Below are positions 21,398-32,292 of a DNA stretch of 64,000 nucleotides, in pieces. The notes beneath the pieces were generated by a model, which was not told the DNA's origin, did no database searches, and was given only the letters and a program-made list of their open reading frames with translations. The first letter of the stretch is position 1. Every line of letters begins with the position of its first letter. The stretch is from contig VXCM01000317.1 of the NCBI GenBank assembly GCA_014773175.1, positions 186,001 to 250,000 of the forward strand, written 5' to 3'. Source of the DNA: Lucifuga dentata (Eukaryota > Chordata > Actinopteri > Ophidiiformes > Bythitidae). The position numbers were made by a program, and so were the translations under genes.

Positions 21398-22814
21398 GCC
21401 AACCAATCCCCCAGAATCCATAAATTACATTTGATTTTATAAAGTTATTGGAACATTGATTTGTATTGGATTCAGGTTAAAATAAGCTCACAGCAGTGAT
21501 AGATTTAACTTGTGTTAACAAAATACGACTTTCAGGATGCAACAATGGACAAAACTGACTTAACAGGATGTAGATTTCTACAGCTTTATACTGAAATGAT
21601 AAAATGACATGAACATGGATTTTTTTTGTGTAAAAATTTTGAAATTGACAATTTGAAAAATACTTAAAGCAATTATGAACTCCCCCATTTTTACGTGCTG
21701 TAAACATGAAGTGTGTTCCTGTGTGATGTAGAGACTTGTCTTGACAAAGAATTTGTCATTTGTCAAGAATTTGTTTTATCAAATAAAAACATTAAAAATT
21801 AAGAATATCCGTGATGCCATTGTCAGTTATTAAACTATACAAAAACATGAAATGAGGTTTTTAAGTTGTAAATCCATGAAAAAGTAATTAATCTGTGTGT
21901 GTGTCGCTCTTGCGTGTCATCAGAAGACATGATGGACTAGTTTCCTCTCTACTGTAGATGGCACTGTTAACCTGGACTTGAACTTAAATGGGAAGAAACA
22001 ATCCACGTCTGCTCCTTATTACTGTGCTGAGCCCCTGGGAGAAACTAATTAAAGTTGGAATAATAATAAAAATAATAACAAAGACTATCTTTGTCATCAC
22101 AGTTATGCTAACAACAACAGTACTGGAGTTTCGAAAGAAGCCGGTGGGAGAGATAAATACCCTCCAGCTTTTATCTTAAAGAGAACTGAAGATACACAGC
22201 TCATTCTTTTTTCATCCTGTGTTTTTCAGAGAAGTGGAGTGTTAGTGGAGGTGGGGGGTGGGGAGGTCTTTGAGGGTCGGGGCCAGAGCAAAAGGCAAGT
22301 GTGTTATTGTAACAGAGCTTAGGAGGGAGTCAAGAGGAGGGCAGTGTGCCGATCGCACGCTACGCCTGTATGATTCACAGAAGACGCCTGAACGCAAACT
22401 CTCAGACCCCCCCGCCGCTTCTGAAATCCTCACCGTCAGCTTGCATTGTGGGAATGATAACAAACTGATGGCAAATCACCTCACATCACCTCTCATGTGG
22501 GTGATTCCACCCATCTGGGGTTAACTGGCACCCAAACCTGAGCCCAGAAAACAGACCACAATCAGCTGAAGACTACAATGAGAAAGTCAAAACATCACTA
22601 AGAATACTGAAGGTCACCAACAAATCATCAAAACATTCACCTTTTCACAAGAAAGTTTTCACAATGTTGAAAAAATTACCATTGCATTTTTGTCATTGTT
22701 TCATAATAGCATCAGAACATTTTTATAACTTAGATTTAGATGCTGTCGAGTCCTGTGTTTTTGGTGACGGTGTGATCCTTTGGTTTACATTTGGAAAACA
22801 GATTGTGCCTTTAA
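21398..22814. other. Noncoding stretch, no gene seen
   Basis: AT-rich unique sequence. A weak CTCF-like word lies at 21949-21965 (ctactgtagatggcact). A short GC-richer part at 22240-22530 has longer but unrecognised open frames on both strands. Confidence 0.65.
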
Positions 22815-23411
22815 AGGATCACACCAGTGGTTTTGCATGTTCGAGCCCAATAAATATTTTTTTGAAAAAAGTGAAATGAAGAAAATAAATATTTTATTCA
22901 CACAAGTTACATTATTGCTAACCATTTTCCAAAAATATACGACTGGATCAGTAAATTTTCAATGCTTTTTCCTACCTTCCAGGCTGCCATTGGTTTTAGT
23001 TTATTTTTAGTCAACTTGTAGAGACTTGAAAGGTGCGTGAGATAAGTCATCCGTCGCAGCAAACCACATGCTGTTGTTTTTTTTGTTGAAGTTACCTAAT
23101 TTCACCAATCTGACATGGAAAAACTGTATGTTTCCACCAAGGAACATAGTCCCAGGAGAAAACTGCTTTTACCCAAGAAATCTAAACAACTGTGCTTTCT
23201 ACATGTGAACATGCCTGTTAGCAGGCAAAAGATTGAATTTTACAGTGGGTGTATCACCTGAATATTTCATTCTTAAAATATTGGGAATTTGGTAAAATAA
23301 CACAAAAACTAACATACGGGTTTACATTTTGGAAAATGGTTGGCAGTAACATAACATTTATGCGGGTAGTATTTATTGGGCTCAAACATGAAAAACCACC
23401 AACATGGTCCT
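22815..23411. mobile_element. TTAA-bounded MITE, copy 1
   Basis: The left end is aggatcacaccagtggtttt followed by gcatgttcgagcccaataaa. The reverse strand of the right end is aggaccatgttggtggtttt followed by tcatgtttgagcccaataaa. The inverted arms are about 45 bp, and inner 'aaccattttccaaaa' words are also inverted. The left end is preceded by TTAA and the right end is followed by TTAT. TTAA targets are the hallmark of piggyBac-type transposition, so I infer a piggyBac-mobilised MITE. No transposase is present. Its interior matches that of the element at 30574-30842 on the opposite strand. Confidence 0.7.
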
Positions 23412-23519
23412 TTATTAAATTCAAACTGACTCTGTGGCCTTATGAAACCCTTTCAGGATAAAGTTATGACTCAGAAACTCAATGAACACATGCAGTATTA
23501 TCTAATTACATCACACATT

Positions 23520-23720
23520 AGAACACGAGTGACCTGGCCCTGTCTCGTGACCGGCACTCGAACCTCGTTTCATGTCGTCTGTAAAAGGTTCTGACTGACC
23601 TCATGCACTTCTGGGATATTACTTTACATCTTCATCGGGCCGCGCCCTCAGTGTCGGCTTGTGAATGTCTCGAACCTGCCGTGCACGTCACCGCGTAGCC
23701 TTCCGTGCACTTTGAGTCAA
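23520..23720. other. CpG-rich patch
   Basis: CG dinucleotides cluster (for example tcgggccgcgccc, gccgtgcacgtcaccgcg) where the neighbourhood is CpG-poor. It could be a small CpG island of an unannotated transcript, or a young insertion that has not yet lost CpGs. A box-B-like word on the reverse strand (ggttcgagtgcc) has no matching A box at tRNA spacing. Confidence 0.4.
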
Positions 23721-23839
23721 TAGTTGGTCACCAAACACTAATGGAAGACAGGTGTGGAGAAGGAAAGAGAGAGTCAGCCTGAGAAATTAAAGATGAGACT
23801 GAAAAATGAAAAAAGAGGCAATGGTTAAAAATCAGCTCT

Positions 23840-24100
23840 CTAATATCCATAATCAGAATAATCTATTGGGGTCGGAAGATTGAAATGATATTGGTTTCTA
23901 CTGCTCATCAATAGTTAATTCAATGAAATGGTAATGCAAGTTAGCAAATTTGCCCAAGATATGAATTCCTGATAATTGGGAAAGATAAATGTTCTTTGTC
24001 CTCTTCACTTCTGCACAATCCAATTAGGATTCGATGCCTAGAAAATCAGATGACTGTATGCTCTAGAACAGGATGAAGTTAGCTTAGCTGCTCATTAGCT
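23840..24100. promoter_or_regulatory. Candidate conserved regulatory block
   Basis: Complex non-repetitive AT-rich sequence with clustered homeodomain/POU/GATA-type words: atagttaattcaatg, ggtaatgcaag, gcaaatttgc, gataattggg and gataaatg. It lacks microsatellites and has the texture of vertebrate conserved noncoding elements. Inference only. Confidence 0.25.
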
Positions 24101-24567
24101 ATTTCCTTGAGCCCTCTTGTAATATTGTCTTACTGAAGTTAGCTTTGGTCTGAATCACTAATCAAGTGCACACATCCGGTGTTTGATGAAATTTTTACCT
24201 ATTCCTAAAGCATTTCCTCTCCTTAAAAAAAAAAAAAAAAAAAAATTCATTACTTTCAGCTGCAAAAGGAAAACGGGGGAGTTGAGCACATATTGAGTTG
24301 AGTTACTTTGTCTCATTTTTTTCTCCTGCTCATTCCTTCTGTCTGATAATATCCTCTGTTCTTTTTTTCAAAAAGTTTCTGTCCTCTTCATACACACACA
24401 CTGTTTCTTCCCAGGAAAATAAGACTTGAACACAATTTTGGGTTTGACCACTTCTGAGGAACAAACTCAGAGGTGTGTGTTATCCCCTTCGTGGACACCC
24501 TCCCTGTTTTGACTGGAAAGGAACCCCACGTGGGAATAAGGTGGGAGCAACATTAGAGGCCATCATC

Positions 24568-24919
24568 CACTGCAAAAAATATCTAACAGTCCTGTACTGA
24601 ATACTTAAGTGTGGTGTGATAATTTAACTTTTCTCTAGTGCAAATCAACTTGGAATCATTTTTCATTTTTATGTTATTAGAAACAAGCAAAGAAACAAGC
24701 ATTTGCCTTAGCCAGCAGATGCTGGCCAAATGCTTGCTAGCCTCATATTTTGTAGGTGTCTAGGCGGGTAAATTAAATTATATTACATGTTGACATAAAC
24801 ATGTTAATGAAGTTTAGGCACTAATCAAAGACTAAGCTTTCATGACAGGTCAGAACCTATATAACAAAACCCGTATGTCCCCATTAAATGTCTTGTTCAG
24901 TCAGACATTTCTTGCAGTG
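24568..24919. mobile_element. MITE with 'cactgcaa' terminal inverted repeats
   Basis: The left end cactgcaaaaaatatct and the reverse strand of the right end cactgcaagaaatgtct match at 15 of 17 positions, bounding 352 bp with no reading frame. Words 'caaatcaacttg' and 'agaaacaag' inside recur in the fragment at 21270-21397. I recognise CACTGCAAAAA ends from a common fish MITE. Flanks ccatcatc and tagtgaac do not form a target duplication, so the superfamily is not assigned. A strong internal hairpin lies at 24698-24734. Confidence 0.6.
24698..24734. repeat. Interrupted palindrome inside the MITE
   Basis: Arms agcatttg / caaatgct (8 bp) enclose a second pair gccagca / tgctggc (7 bp) around a two-base centre, with a five-base bulge on the left side only. 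The whole could extrude as a cruciform or fold as RNA. Confidence 0.85.
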
Positions 24920-26730
24920 TAGTGAACAGTCTAGTAACCAGAGAACAGACTGGTATGTACATAACAATTATATCTCAGCAGCCTGTGTGGAGTACATGAC
25001 TGAAACACACTAAGAAGGGTCAGTGCCCAGGGGATTGAGGTTTGCCCATTAAAACATCATCATACAATGCAGTTTATTTAAACAGACATACAACTCTTCA
25101 CTGCTACTGTTTACCCTCCCTCTGCCAGAGAGCAAAGATAATACAATTTAAAAATCAAAGAGACAAAAAGGTGACGATAAGCTCTGATAGTAAGATCAGC
25201 ACAGGTCAAAAATTGCATGTACGGATGTGGTGATTTATTTGCTGTGAGACTGAGGGAGGATGAAGACAGAATGTTTTCAAATTCCTTTCAAAATGCTTTA
25301 TATCTATTTTGGAGCTACTTTGGTTCCCAGAGTGTATGTTTCAGGATTTCAAAAACATGAATTGGTTGATTCTCAGCTATTTTTTTGTAGCAAATACTTT
25401 TTTTTAATGATATTTTGTCCCATTTTTATTTCCTTCTCTGTTCACAAAATAGAGAAGAAACCTTTCCTTGTTTCTTCAATTTGGTAAGCATAGAAAGGAG
25501 TAGTAAGAAGACAGGCTCGTGTGTTTCTCACAGTAATGAACAGAAAAACCCTCACGGCGCCTCCTGAGATTGTCTTCCCTCCATCACCCTCCTGCATACC
25601 ATCCTATCTGGAATATTTAGCTCTGATAGCAGATTTGCTCTTTCTAATTGTCCTGTCAGTAAATCAGTAGCCTCAGTTCCTCCCTCCTGTCACCTCACCC
25701 TCCTGTGGAAAGACCCACTACCTTCCTCCATCCTCCTCCCCGCTCCCTGTCACCCTGTCTTATAAAATGCTGCCTGATGTGTGCAGATAGCGCCTTTGTT
25801 CTTGAGGGGTGCTGGCTCTTTTCGTTGGTGAGTGTGTGTGTGGGGAATGAAAAGCAGGTCTTCTGCAGGCCAACGCTGAAACATTTGGTGAAAACATGAA
25901 GTACGGGTTCTGCAGCAGTGAAAAAATAAAAAATGAAAACCTTATTAGAATGAGGCTGTGCTCCAGTATTACTCGAGGGTCCCAATGTTTCATTTATATA
26001 ACTGATAATTCAGCATATAACACTGTTGAAAACAGCATTATGGTTTATTCTTATTAGTCAACCAATTGATCCCAACATTTTCCCTGCTATATGAGTACAT
26101 GACCACATTAAATAAACTAACATTATTGTGATTTAGTCTGGAATACAGCTGACTGAAACTGCAAAGTATCTCAAACATGACATAAAACAGTGTATAAAAT
26201 ACCACATATACAATAGACATACATATATGTATACCCACTAATTCTAATAATTCAATTTACATTACACTATGATTTAAAAACACATGTAATAGGAAGTTTG
26301 AAGAAGTTCCCATTGGCAAATTTAGCTGTCATGTCAGCATGATACCAAATATGGCAGTAGTACCTCTATTCTAAGATAATTTTTTACCTATTTCATTTTA
26401 GTTTCAGTTTGTTTCAGTTTTGATTTTCCTGCCTGAGGTGCAAGCAGGAAGTAAATCTGATCATGTGACCAATTCCACCTCTCATATGGAATTATTCATA
26501 TGAAATTAATACAATCTGAATTTCATTTATCATTTCCTTACAGCCCAAGACATATAACTAGATTTTAGACATTTATAGTTATAAAATTAGCATATATAAA
26601 GAAAACACTATTACAGGCCACAATCAACATAATATCAGTTTTAACATTTATTCTTCTATTGAAAGTGTCAGGAAGTCAGGAGTTTTTGTGTGGAATTTCC
26701 ACTGGAGACGGGACAAGAGGCTAGTTAGAA

Positions 26731-26761
26731 ACACACAAACACACACACACACACACACACA
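26731..26761. repeat. (CA)n microsatellite
   Basis: A CA run with one AAC interruption. Confidence 0.93.
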
Positions 26762-27141
26762 GAAAGGCCTGGCTTCATTTCTTGACTTGCTTGACAGACA
26801 TAATTTTAATTGTTTATGAGTATTTTTGTCCTTTCACATTTTTGATTTAAAAAAAAATGCCTGATCACTAAGTTTACCTTACTGGGACTTAACCTTTACT
26901 CACTTTGCCTTCCCCCACTGGGCATCAATCAGGTGTGTGTGAGGCATGATGGTAATTTGTTAACCTTTATCCAGTGACCTTTGCTGACCTCAGGATCCCC
27001 CTCAGTCTGACAGCATGATTAGAGCCAGAAGCAGAGGAGCGCTGAGCTGGACTTGGTCAGGGAAACAGAAACAAAACAGCAAATTAGCATAACTGTGTCC
27101 GCTTCTTTGTTCATGTATTACAAGATATAATAGGATTATAA

Positions 27142-27169
27142 ACACACACACACACACACACACACACAC
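27142..27169. repeat. (CA)n microsatellite
   Basis: A 28 bp CA run. Confidence 0.95.
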
Positions 27170-27339
27170 CTTGATTAACTCAATTATGATAATCTGAACA
27201 TGCAACAATGAATGTTTTGTTCCTTTTTTTTAAAATTATATATGCAAATATCAGCATACAGCATATATAAAATTAGCAGTTCCTTCAATCAGTGGACAAT
27301 TTGACATGCTCTGATTTCCTTTTTTTAATTACAAGGCAA

Positions 27340-27545
27340 AGGCAAAGAAAAGGCAGTTCATTTCTTTGCGAGATTATTATTCAAGGCACAACACGGGCTC
27401 AGTGCTAACTCTGAGAGCAAATGTTCTATGCCGATGCATATTCATATGTTTAACATACAGGCATGCATTCTTAATGATGTAGTTGAGGACAGAATGCAAT
27501 AAGCTCATTAATGCATTTTACCACGCCGGTCAGAACTCAGAATGT
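27340..27545. promoter_or_regulatory. Candidate conserved regulatory block
   Basis: Contains an octamer-like gatgcatattcatatg (from about 27433), cttaatgatg (from about 27470) and ctcattaatgcattttacc (from about 27504), a dense set of POU and homeodomain sites in unique sequence. Inferred from motif texture. No expression or conservation evidence is available. Confidence 0.25.
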
Positions 27546-27597
27546 TAAAAATCAAGATAATTCAATTCTCATCAATGGAAGACTCAAATGTGAGATG

Positions 27598-27632
27598 AAA
27601 AAAAAAAAAAAAAANAAAAAAAAAAAAAAAAG
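27598..27632. other. Unresolved poly-A gap (N at 27615)
   Basis: Seventeen A, one N, seventeen A. The 85-codon frame crossing it is a poly-lysine artefact. Confidence 0.85.
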
Positions 27633-28589
27633 AGAGACAATGAAGCGTAGCTGTACTAGTGTTTATTTTTTCTTGGAATTTTATAGTTTGCTTTATGTTT
27701 TCCTTCTAAAAATAGGGTTAGTTTATTATTTGTGGGGCTTTATTTGTTGGTCTCTGAGCACCTTCTGATGAGATGCTAAAAATCAAATCTCTTTTCCTTT
27801 AACCCATTTAAAAAGCATTCACTGCATTAAATTTTATTTAGTGCATCTTAAAAACTCCTCAAATAATCATAAATCCTATTATGAAAAAGACAAAACTTGA
27901 CACACAAATCACAGTTTGGTTCTCGTGGAATTATTTATGAAAGCTTACTATATATATGTTTTTCCTCTGTGGTACTGGATGTGCCAAATTAATATCAATA
28001 ACTAGGTGTACCTGGAATACTAATTTATGTGACAGTCCAGTCAGTTTGACCTTTGGCAGTGTTTGAATACAGACCAAATGAAAAAGTCAAAATGCTACAC
28101 AGAAGCTACGAGCTGCCAAGAAAAAGTCGAAGATTTACAACAGCAAAAACCCAGTAAAGTGCTCTTTGCAATTAATGGACCACAACCTAAACACTGGGAT
28201 TTGTTTACTGGCCTCTCTGGCTTCAGAAAAGCTACTTAAGCAATTTCTAGGGCTTTACTAAAAGCTCATTTTAAGATGGCAGATACCAAAATCTGACACA
28301 ACTGCAAGCCAACGAAAATCATTTTGACAGCTGAGAAAATAACACAGGAAAACCCTTCTCTTGTCCACTCCTGGTCTCACTTCCTTATCAGAAATAGGAT
28401 GATAGTCTTTACATCACAAGTGTAGCTGGTATGTTTTTATGAGCCTTTGTCTTATCTCCATATACGACCTGTCAACTTTTGGGTTCAAGATTTAACATGA
28501 ACCAGTTCCTGATCGTCCAGGTTAGGAGTTTAGGAGTTTAAACAGCAGGCACACAGGTTTAAGTAAGCGGTCTCGCCAGCAGCAATGGG

Positions 28590-28900
28590 CAGACGTCAGT
28601 AATGGCCATGGACTTTGTTTATAACTTATTAATGATTTTCTCCCCACCCTGTCATTTTGGACAGGCTGTGAGGTGAGCGGATGCCTCTCCTGTTTGCGTG
28701 GCAGCGTGCTCCTCAAACAGATTGCAATTTATTCCTCTGCAGTTTGTCCATCAAGGCAAACTCTGACAACATAATCCCGAGCTAATCCTCCATGTTCAGT
28801 TTTCTTGTTGGCTCTCATGCAAAGTGCTCTGCCAAATCCCGCTACCTGTCAGCCGGGCCTTGCGATGGGAAGGCCAGACGAGCTGCCAGCCCTGCTGCAG
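28590..28900. promoter_or_regulatory. Candidate conserved regulatory block
   Basis: Unique sequence of balanced composition with tgtttataac (FOX-like, about 28616), cttattaatgatttt (homeodomain, about 28625), gattgcaatttatt (C/EBP-like, about 28721) and several E-boxes. It ends in a G-rich part. Inference only. Confidence 0.25.
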
Positions 28901-29410
28901 CGGCTCCTCTGGGGGGGGGAGAGACAAGGGGAGGAGGGGGGGCATGGTGCCTGGGTAGACTTAACCCCTGCCTCCCTCCCTATAATCCACTGTAAACAGC
29001 CAGAGCCTTAGAAGGGCTAACTGCACTAATCAAGCCCCAAGCTCGCCCAGTCACTATCATACACAATACCCTAAGAACTAGAGATTTGAGCGGCCATTGC
29101 AGTGTGTGTTTGTGGGGCATATGAGTGTGTGTGTGTGTGTGAGAGAGACAGAGATTGACTGAGTGTGACTGCAGAGCAGAGGGGCCCACTGACAGCTCCT
29201 AATCCCCAAGGAGAGAAAAAGGTGCCAACGAGCGGCAGAGACGGGTGTCCCTACAAGGACCAAGTACTGCAGCAAGCTTAGATCCACAAGAAGAGATTTC
29301 CCTGGATTCAAGTAGTGGAAATTGAGCAAAACTACACATTTTCTCAAAATGAATCTACATAATCCCATGATTTCTGGTGAGTCCATGAGTTGAAACTACT
29401 TCATCTGAAC

Positions 29411-29449
29411 AAAAAAAAAAAAAAAAAANAAAAAAAAAAAAAAAAAAAA
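29411..29449. other. Unresolved poly-A gap (N at 29429)
   Basis: Eighteen A, one N, twenty A. Confidence 0.85.
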
Positions 29450-30573
29450 CCCTCTTCCAATTCTAGCATACCAAAATAACAAATTCACAAACTACTGGCA
29501 ATAAATGTTTTTATAGATAAGATGATGCATAGAGCAGCAAAATATATGTATATATAAAATAGATACTCACATGTTTTCTAGAAGCATCCAAGCCTGAGTT
29601 GAACTCCAATAATTAGGCCAAAAAATAAGCTACTATATTTTCCCAACAGAGAAACCCACCAGTCAATATTCTCTTCCGTGCATCTTTTGGAGAGCCACAT
29701 TTAAATTTCCCTCACATCTTCTTCCAGTCTGTCTGACAGTGACCCAAAATCAACAGGAAGAACATAAAAGGCCTGACAGTAGTCAAAGGCAAAGAGAGGC
29801 GAAATAAGCCAGCCCCCCATCAACAGAACCAAAAGTTTCAGGAACTTGAGTTGCCATGACATAGCACAACCAACAAAACTTTACTCACTTTTCCTCCTCT
29901 CTCTCTTTCATTATTCCTTGAAGCAGTGGAGTGTCCGAGGTGGGTGGGGGGTCTGGCTTTGTAGCTGTCATTAAGAGAGAAGCAGTCAAAAAACCATTTT
30001 GTCAATGTGTGTCAAGTGTTATCAGTAGATTTCTGGAAGATAAAAACTATGAGGCTTGTTTTTGTTCCTCCTTTAATGCATTCATCTGGAGGTTTCTGAA
30101 CCAAGACAAAAATTCTGTTATTTACTGACATGCTACAGAAAGATGTGAAAAGATGAAGAAACCAGCATGTAAAATAACTAATTAAATTAAAAACATCTAT
30201 AATTTTGTTTAATTTAGTGCTCACTGTGATAGATCACCTATCTTATGCAAGTTTTAAATATCTGCAAATTCATTTTCAGAGCACTGTGAATGAATCAAAA
30301 CCAACAGCACTCAATCTGTGCTTTGGAAAATATTCTGCAGTAATGTGAAGTATACAAAGGATTCATCATCATTTTATGTTTTCTATCTATTTTGAATATT
30401 TAAAAAAAAGAACATGAAAAGAGGGGCTTGTTTATTGTAAATTTCAGTGAAGAATGCTCTCAGCAAAAAAGAATAATTTTTTGAAAAACAATTTTAACTT
30501 CTTCTCTTTGGTTTTTGGGGTGAGAAAAATGACACAGAGAAACTAATATATAAAGAAAAAAAATGAGCTTTAA

Positions 30574-30842
30574 AGGACCATACAGATGATATTACATGTT
30601 TAAGCCCAATAAACACAACACACATAACTGACAACCAATTTCCACAACATAAACTCATTAAAAGCTGTCTTCTCCTGGGACTATATTTTCTGGCAGAGAC
30701 ATACATTTTCTTCTGTGCAGCTCAGTGTTGGATCAGTCTGGAAGGTAGGGGGAAAAAAAATCAAAATTTACCACTCCTGTAGTATGTTTTGGGTAGGTTG
30801 TTTTTACTGGACTCAAACGGGCAAAATCGCCTGTACTGTCCT
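30574..30842. mobile_element. TTAA-bounded MITE, copy 2 (short form)
   Basis: The left end aggaccatacagatgatatt and the reverse strand of the right end aggacagtacaggcgatttt begin arms of about 45 bp. Both ends abut an intact TTAA (30570-30573 and 30843-30846). Interior words tcttctcctgggactat and ctggaaggtagg recur, on the other strand, inside copy 1 at 22815-23411, so the two are one family with different internal deletions. piggyBac-type mobilisation is inferred from TTAA. No coding capacity. Confidence 0.7.
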
Positions 30843-30870
30843 TTAAATATACAGCATTATGCATGTAGTG

Positions 30871-30897
30871 ACAATGCAAAACCATTGGTATGTTCCT
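30871..30897 (-). mobile_element. Solo end of the TTAA-bounded MITE family
   Basis: Reading the reverse strand from a TTAA at 30898-30901, aggaacataccaatggtttt followed by gcattgt matches the left end of copy 1 at most positions. It lies 28 bp beyond copy 2 and has no partner, so it is a broken neighbouring insertion or a piece left by deletion. Confidence 0.5.
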
Positions 30898-31699
30898 TTA
30901 AAGCAGCTGAGGGGCCCACAGACAGAGAGAGCTCCATCTGGACACAGCGACTCCTGATCTGTGCACGGTGCTTTTTGCTCTATCCACTTTCCGACTCCTG
31001 AGACTGTGGGAAAGCTCTGGACAAATATGTTTGCCACTTTAGCGCTTAGGATAAAAGTGGCCTTCAAGGGTGGAGCTAAGGAGTGTTGAGATGATCGTGT
31101 GGAGGTTTGTGGAACTGCGGGGAAAATGCGAACGTGACATGCAGCTGATAAGAGTCCTCCAGTAGGTTAACACCACAGCTTGTAGCTGGGATTGCCCTGA
31201 GAAGCCCTCTTAGGAAGCCCTGGCATGTGCCCGATAGCAAAAAACCATGGCGCTCATGCTATTATCGCATAGAGCGGGACAGAGGGAGGTTTGACGGAAC
31301 ACCTCTGAAGACGATGTGGAGTAGAAACACCAGCTGCTGCACTGGCTCTAATGAGTGCTAGGCAAAGCAAAGATTTAGCCATTTTCAGCATCACAACTGT
31401 TTTTCCAGCTGTGATTATAAATATCTGATGCCAAATTAGCCATCAGCTGGTGACCTTTCTGATAGCCGACCAATGAGGGGCAGCTGCATGTGATGAAGGC
31501 AGAAGCCACCAAATGATGCTGCTGATAAGAAACAGAGCAATAACACAACACACACATAAAAAACAAGAAGGTACTCTGCGAGTGCATGCCTCCGCCTTTG
31601 TTGCTCCAGGACAAAGGCATTACCAACTTTGGAGTTATGAAGTTTAGCTGCTGGCACAGAAACCTCAGGAACTCTGCTTGTTTCTTGAGGAGCCATACC

Positions 31700-31740
31700 T
31701 TTTTTTTTTTTTTTTTTTTTNTTTTTTTTTTTTTTTTTTT
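31700..31740. other. Unresolved poly-T gap (N at 31721)
   Basis: Twenty-one T, one N, nineteen T. The 132-codon reverse frame crossing it is spurious. Confidence 0.85.
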
Positions 31741-31898
31741 GTCTGTTTTTTTTGTTTTTTAAAGCAAACTCAACTTCACACTGTGTACTCACTGTTATTA
31801 ATACAACAGTTATGCTAACCTGGCTCTGCTCCAATGATCAACATTACCCTGCTCCACACACCTCTGTCTCTTTTTCTCCTGCTCGCTCACAAAACGTG

Positions 31899-31981
31899 TG
31901 CACACACACAGACACACAAACACATATACACACACAGACACACAAACACATATACACACAGACACACAAACACATACACAC
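31899..31981. repeat. CA-rich minisatellite, about 24 bp unit x3
   Basis: Three tandem units, each built of a cacacaga block, a cacacaaa block and cacatata, with units of about 22-26 bp. It looks like a CA microsatellite that mutated and then expanded as a longer unit. It is not a CRISPR array, because there are no unique spacers. Confidence 0.85.
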
Positions 31982-32008
31982 CACATAACAGTCTCTTAAA
32001 GGAAAGGC

Positions 32009-32190
32009 ACTACTGGATCCAGAATGATTCAGATCACCTCTAAAATTTTATCACTTCTTTCTCTCCACACTATCTATCTGTCCCCCAAATGTCATCCAAA
32101 TCTGTCCATAACATTTCAAGATATCCTGCTGCTACAAACAAACAAATGCCTGTGATCACATGACATAACCTCCTTGGTAGAGGTAATTAT
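32009..32190 (+). mobile_element. Dispersed teleost retroelement 3' tail
   Basis: Words 'ctggatccagaatgattcag', 'gtccataacatttcaagata', 'aaacaaacaaatgc' and 'cataacctccttggtagagg' occur in the order I remember for the 3' end of a very common fish non-LTR retroelement. No reverse transcriptase frame is adjacent, as expected for 5'-truncated copies. The family name cannot be assigned without a search. Confidence 0.55.
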
Positions 32191-32261
32191 ACCATGATCT
32201 AAGCTAACAGACAGTTACCAAGCTACCAGGGCTTGTCAAGTATACTCAATACTTGCAATTG

Positions 32262-32292
32262 AAATGTTACGTTAGCAGCTAACGTAACATTT
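32262..32292. repeat. 31 bp palindrome with one-base centre
   Basis: The arm aaatgttacgttagc, one A, then its exact reverse complement. It lies about 70 bp after the retroelement tail. No larger element was recognised around it. Confidence 0.95.

Larger units (their letters stand above)
23412..24567. other. Noncoding stretch with a CpG-rich patch
   Basis: No gene is recognised. A CpG-dense patch at about 23520-23720 is followed by an enhancer-like AT-rich block (23840-24100) and a 21 nt A tract (24225-24245). Confidence 0.65.
24920..30573. other. Noncoding stretch with candidate regulatory blocks
   Basis: No gene is visible. It holds CA runs (26731-26761, 27142-27169), poly-A gaps (27598-27632, 29411-29449), a GT run (about 29125-29141) and candidate regulatory blocks (27340-27545, 28590-28900). 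A further balanced, motif-rich part is at about 25550-25680. The remaining sequence is AT-rich with short unrecognised frames. Confidence 0.65.

Noticed and set aside
23540..23575. tRNA box-B-like word on the minus strand
   Set aside because: No A box at suitable spacing and no cloverleaf arms, so neither a tRNA nor a clear tRNA-derived SINE.
31436..31834. 132-codon frame on the minus strand
   Set aside because: It runs through a poly-T gap with N (poly-lysine on the minus strand). The rest matches nothing known.
31899..31981. CRISPR-like spaced repeats
   Set aside because: The units are contiguous CA-rich minisatellite copies with no unique spacers, in a vertebrate-type sequence.
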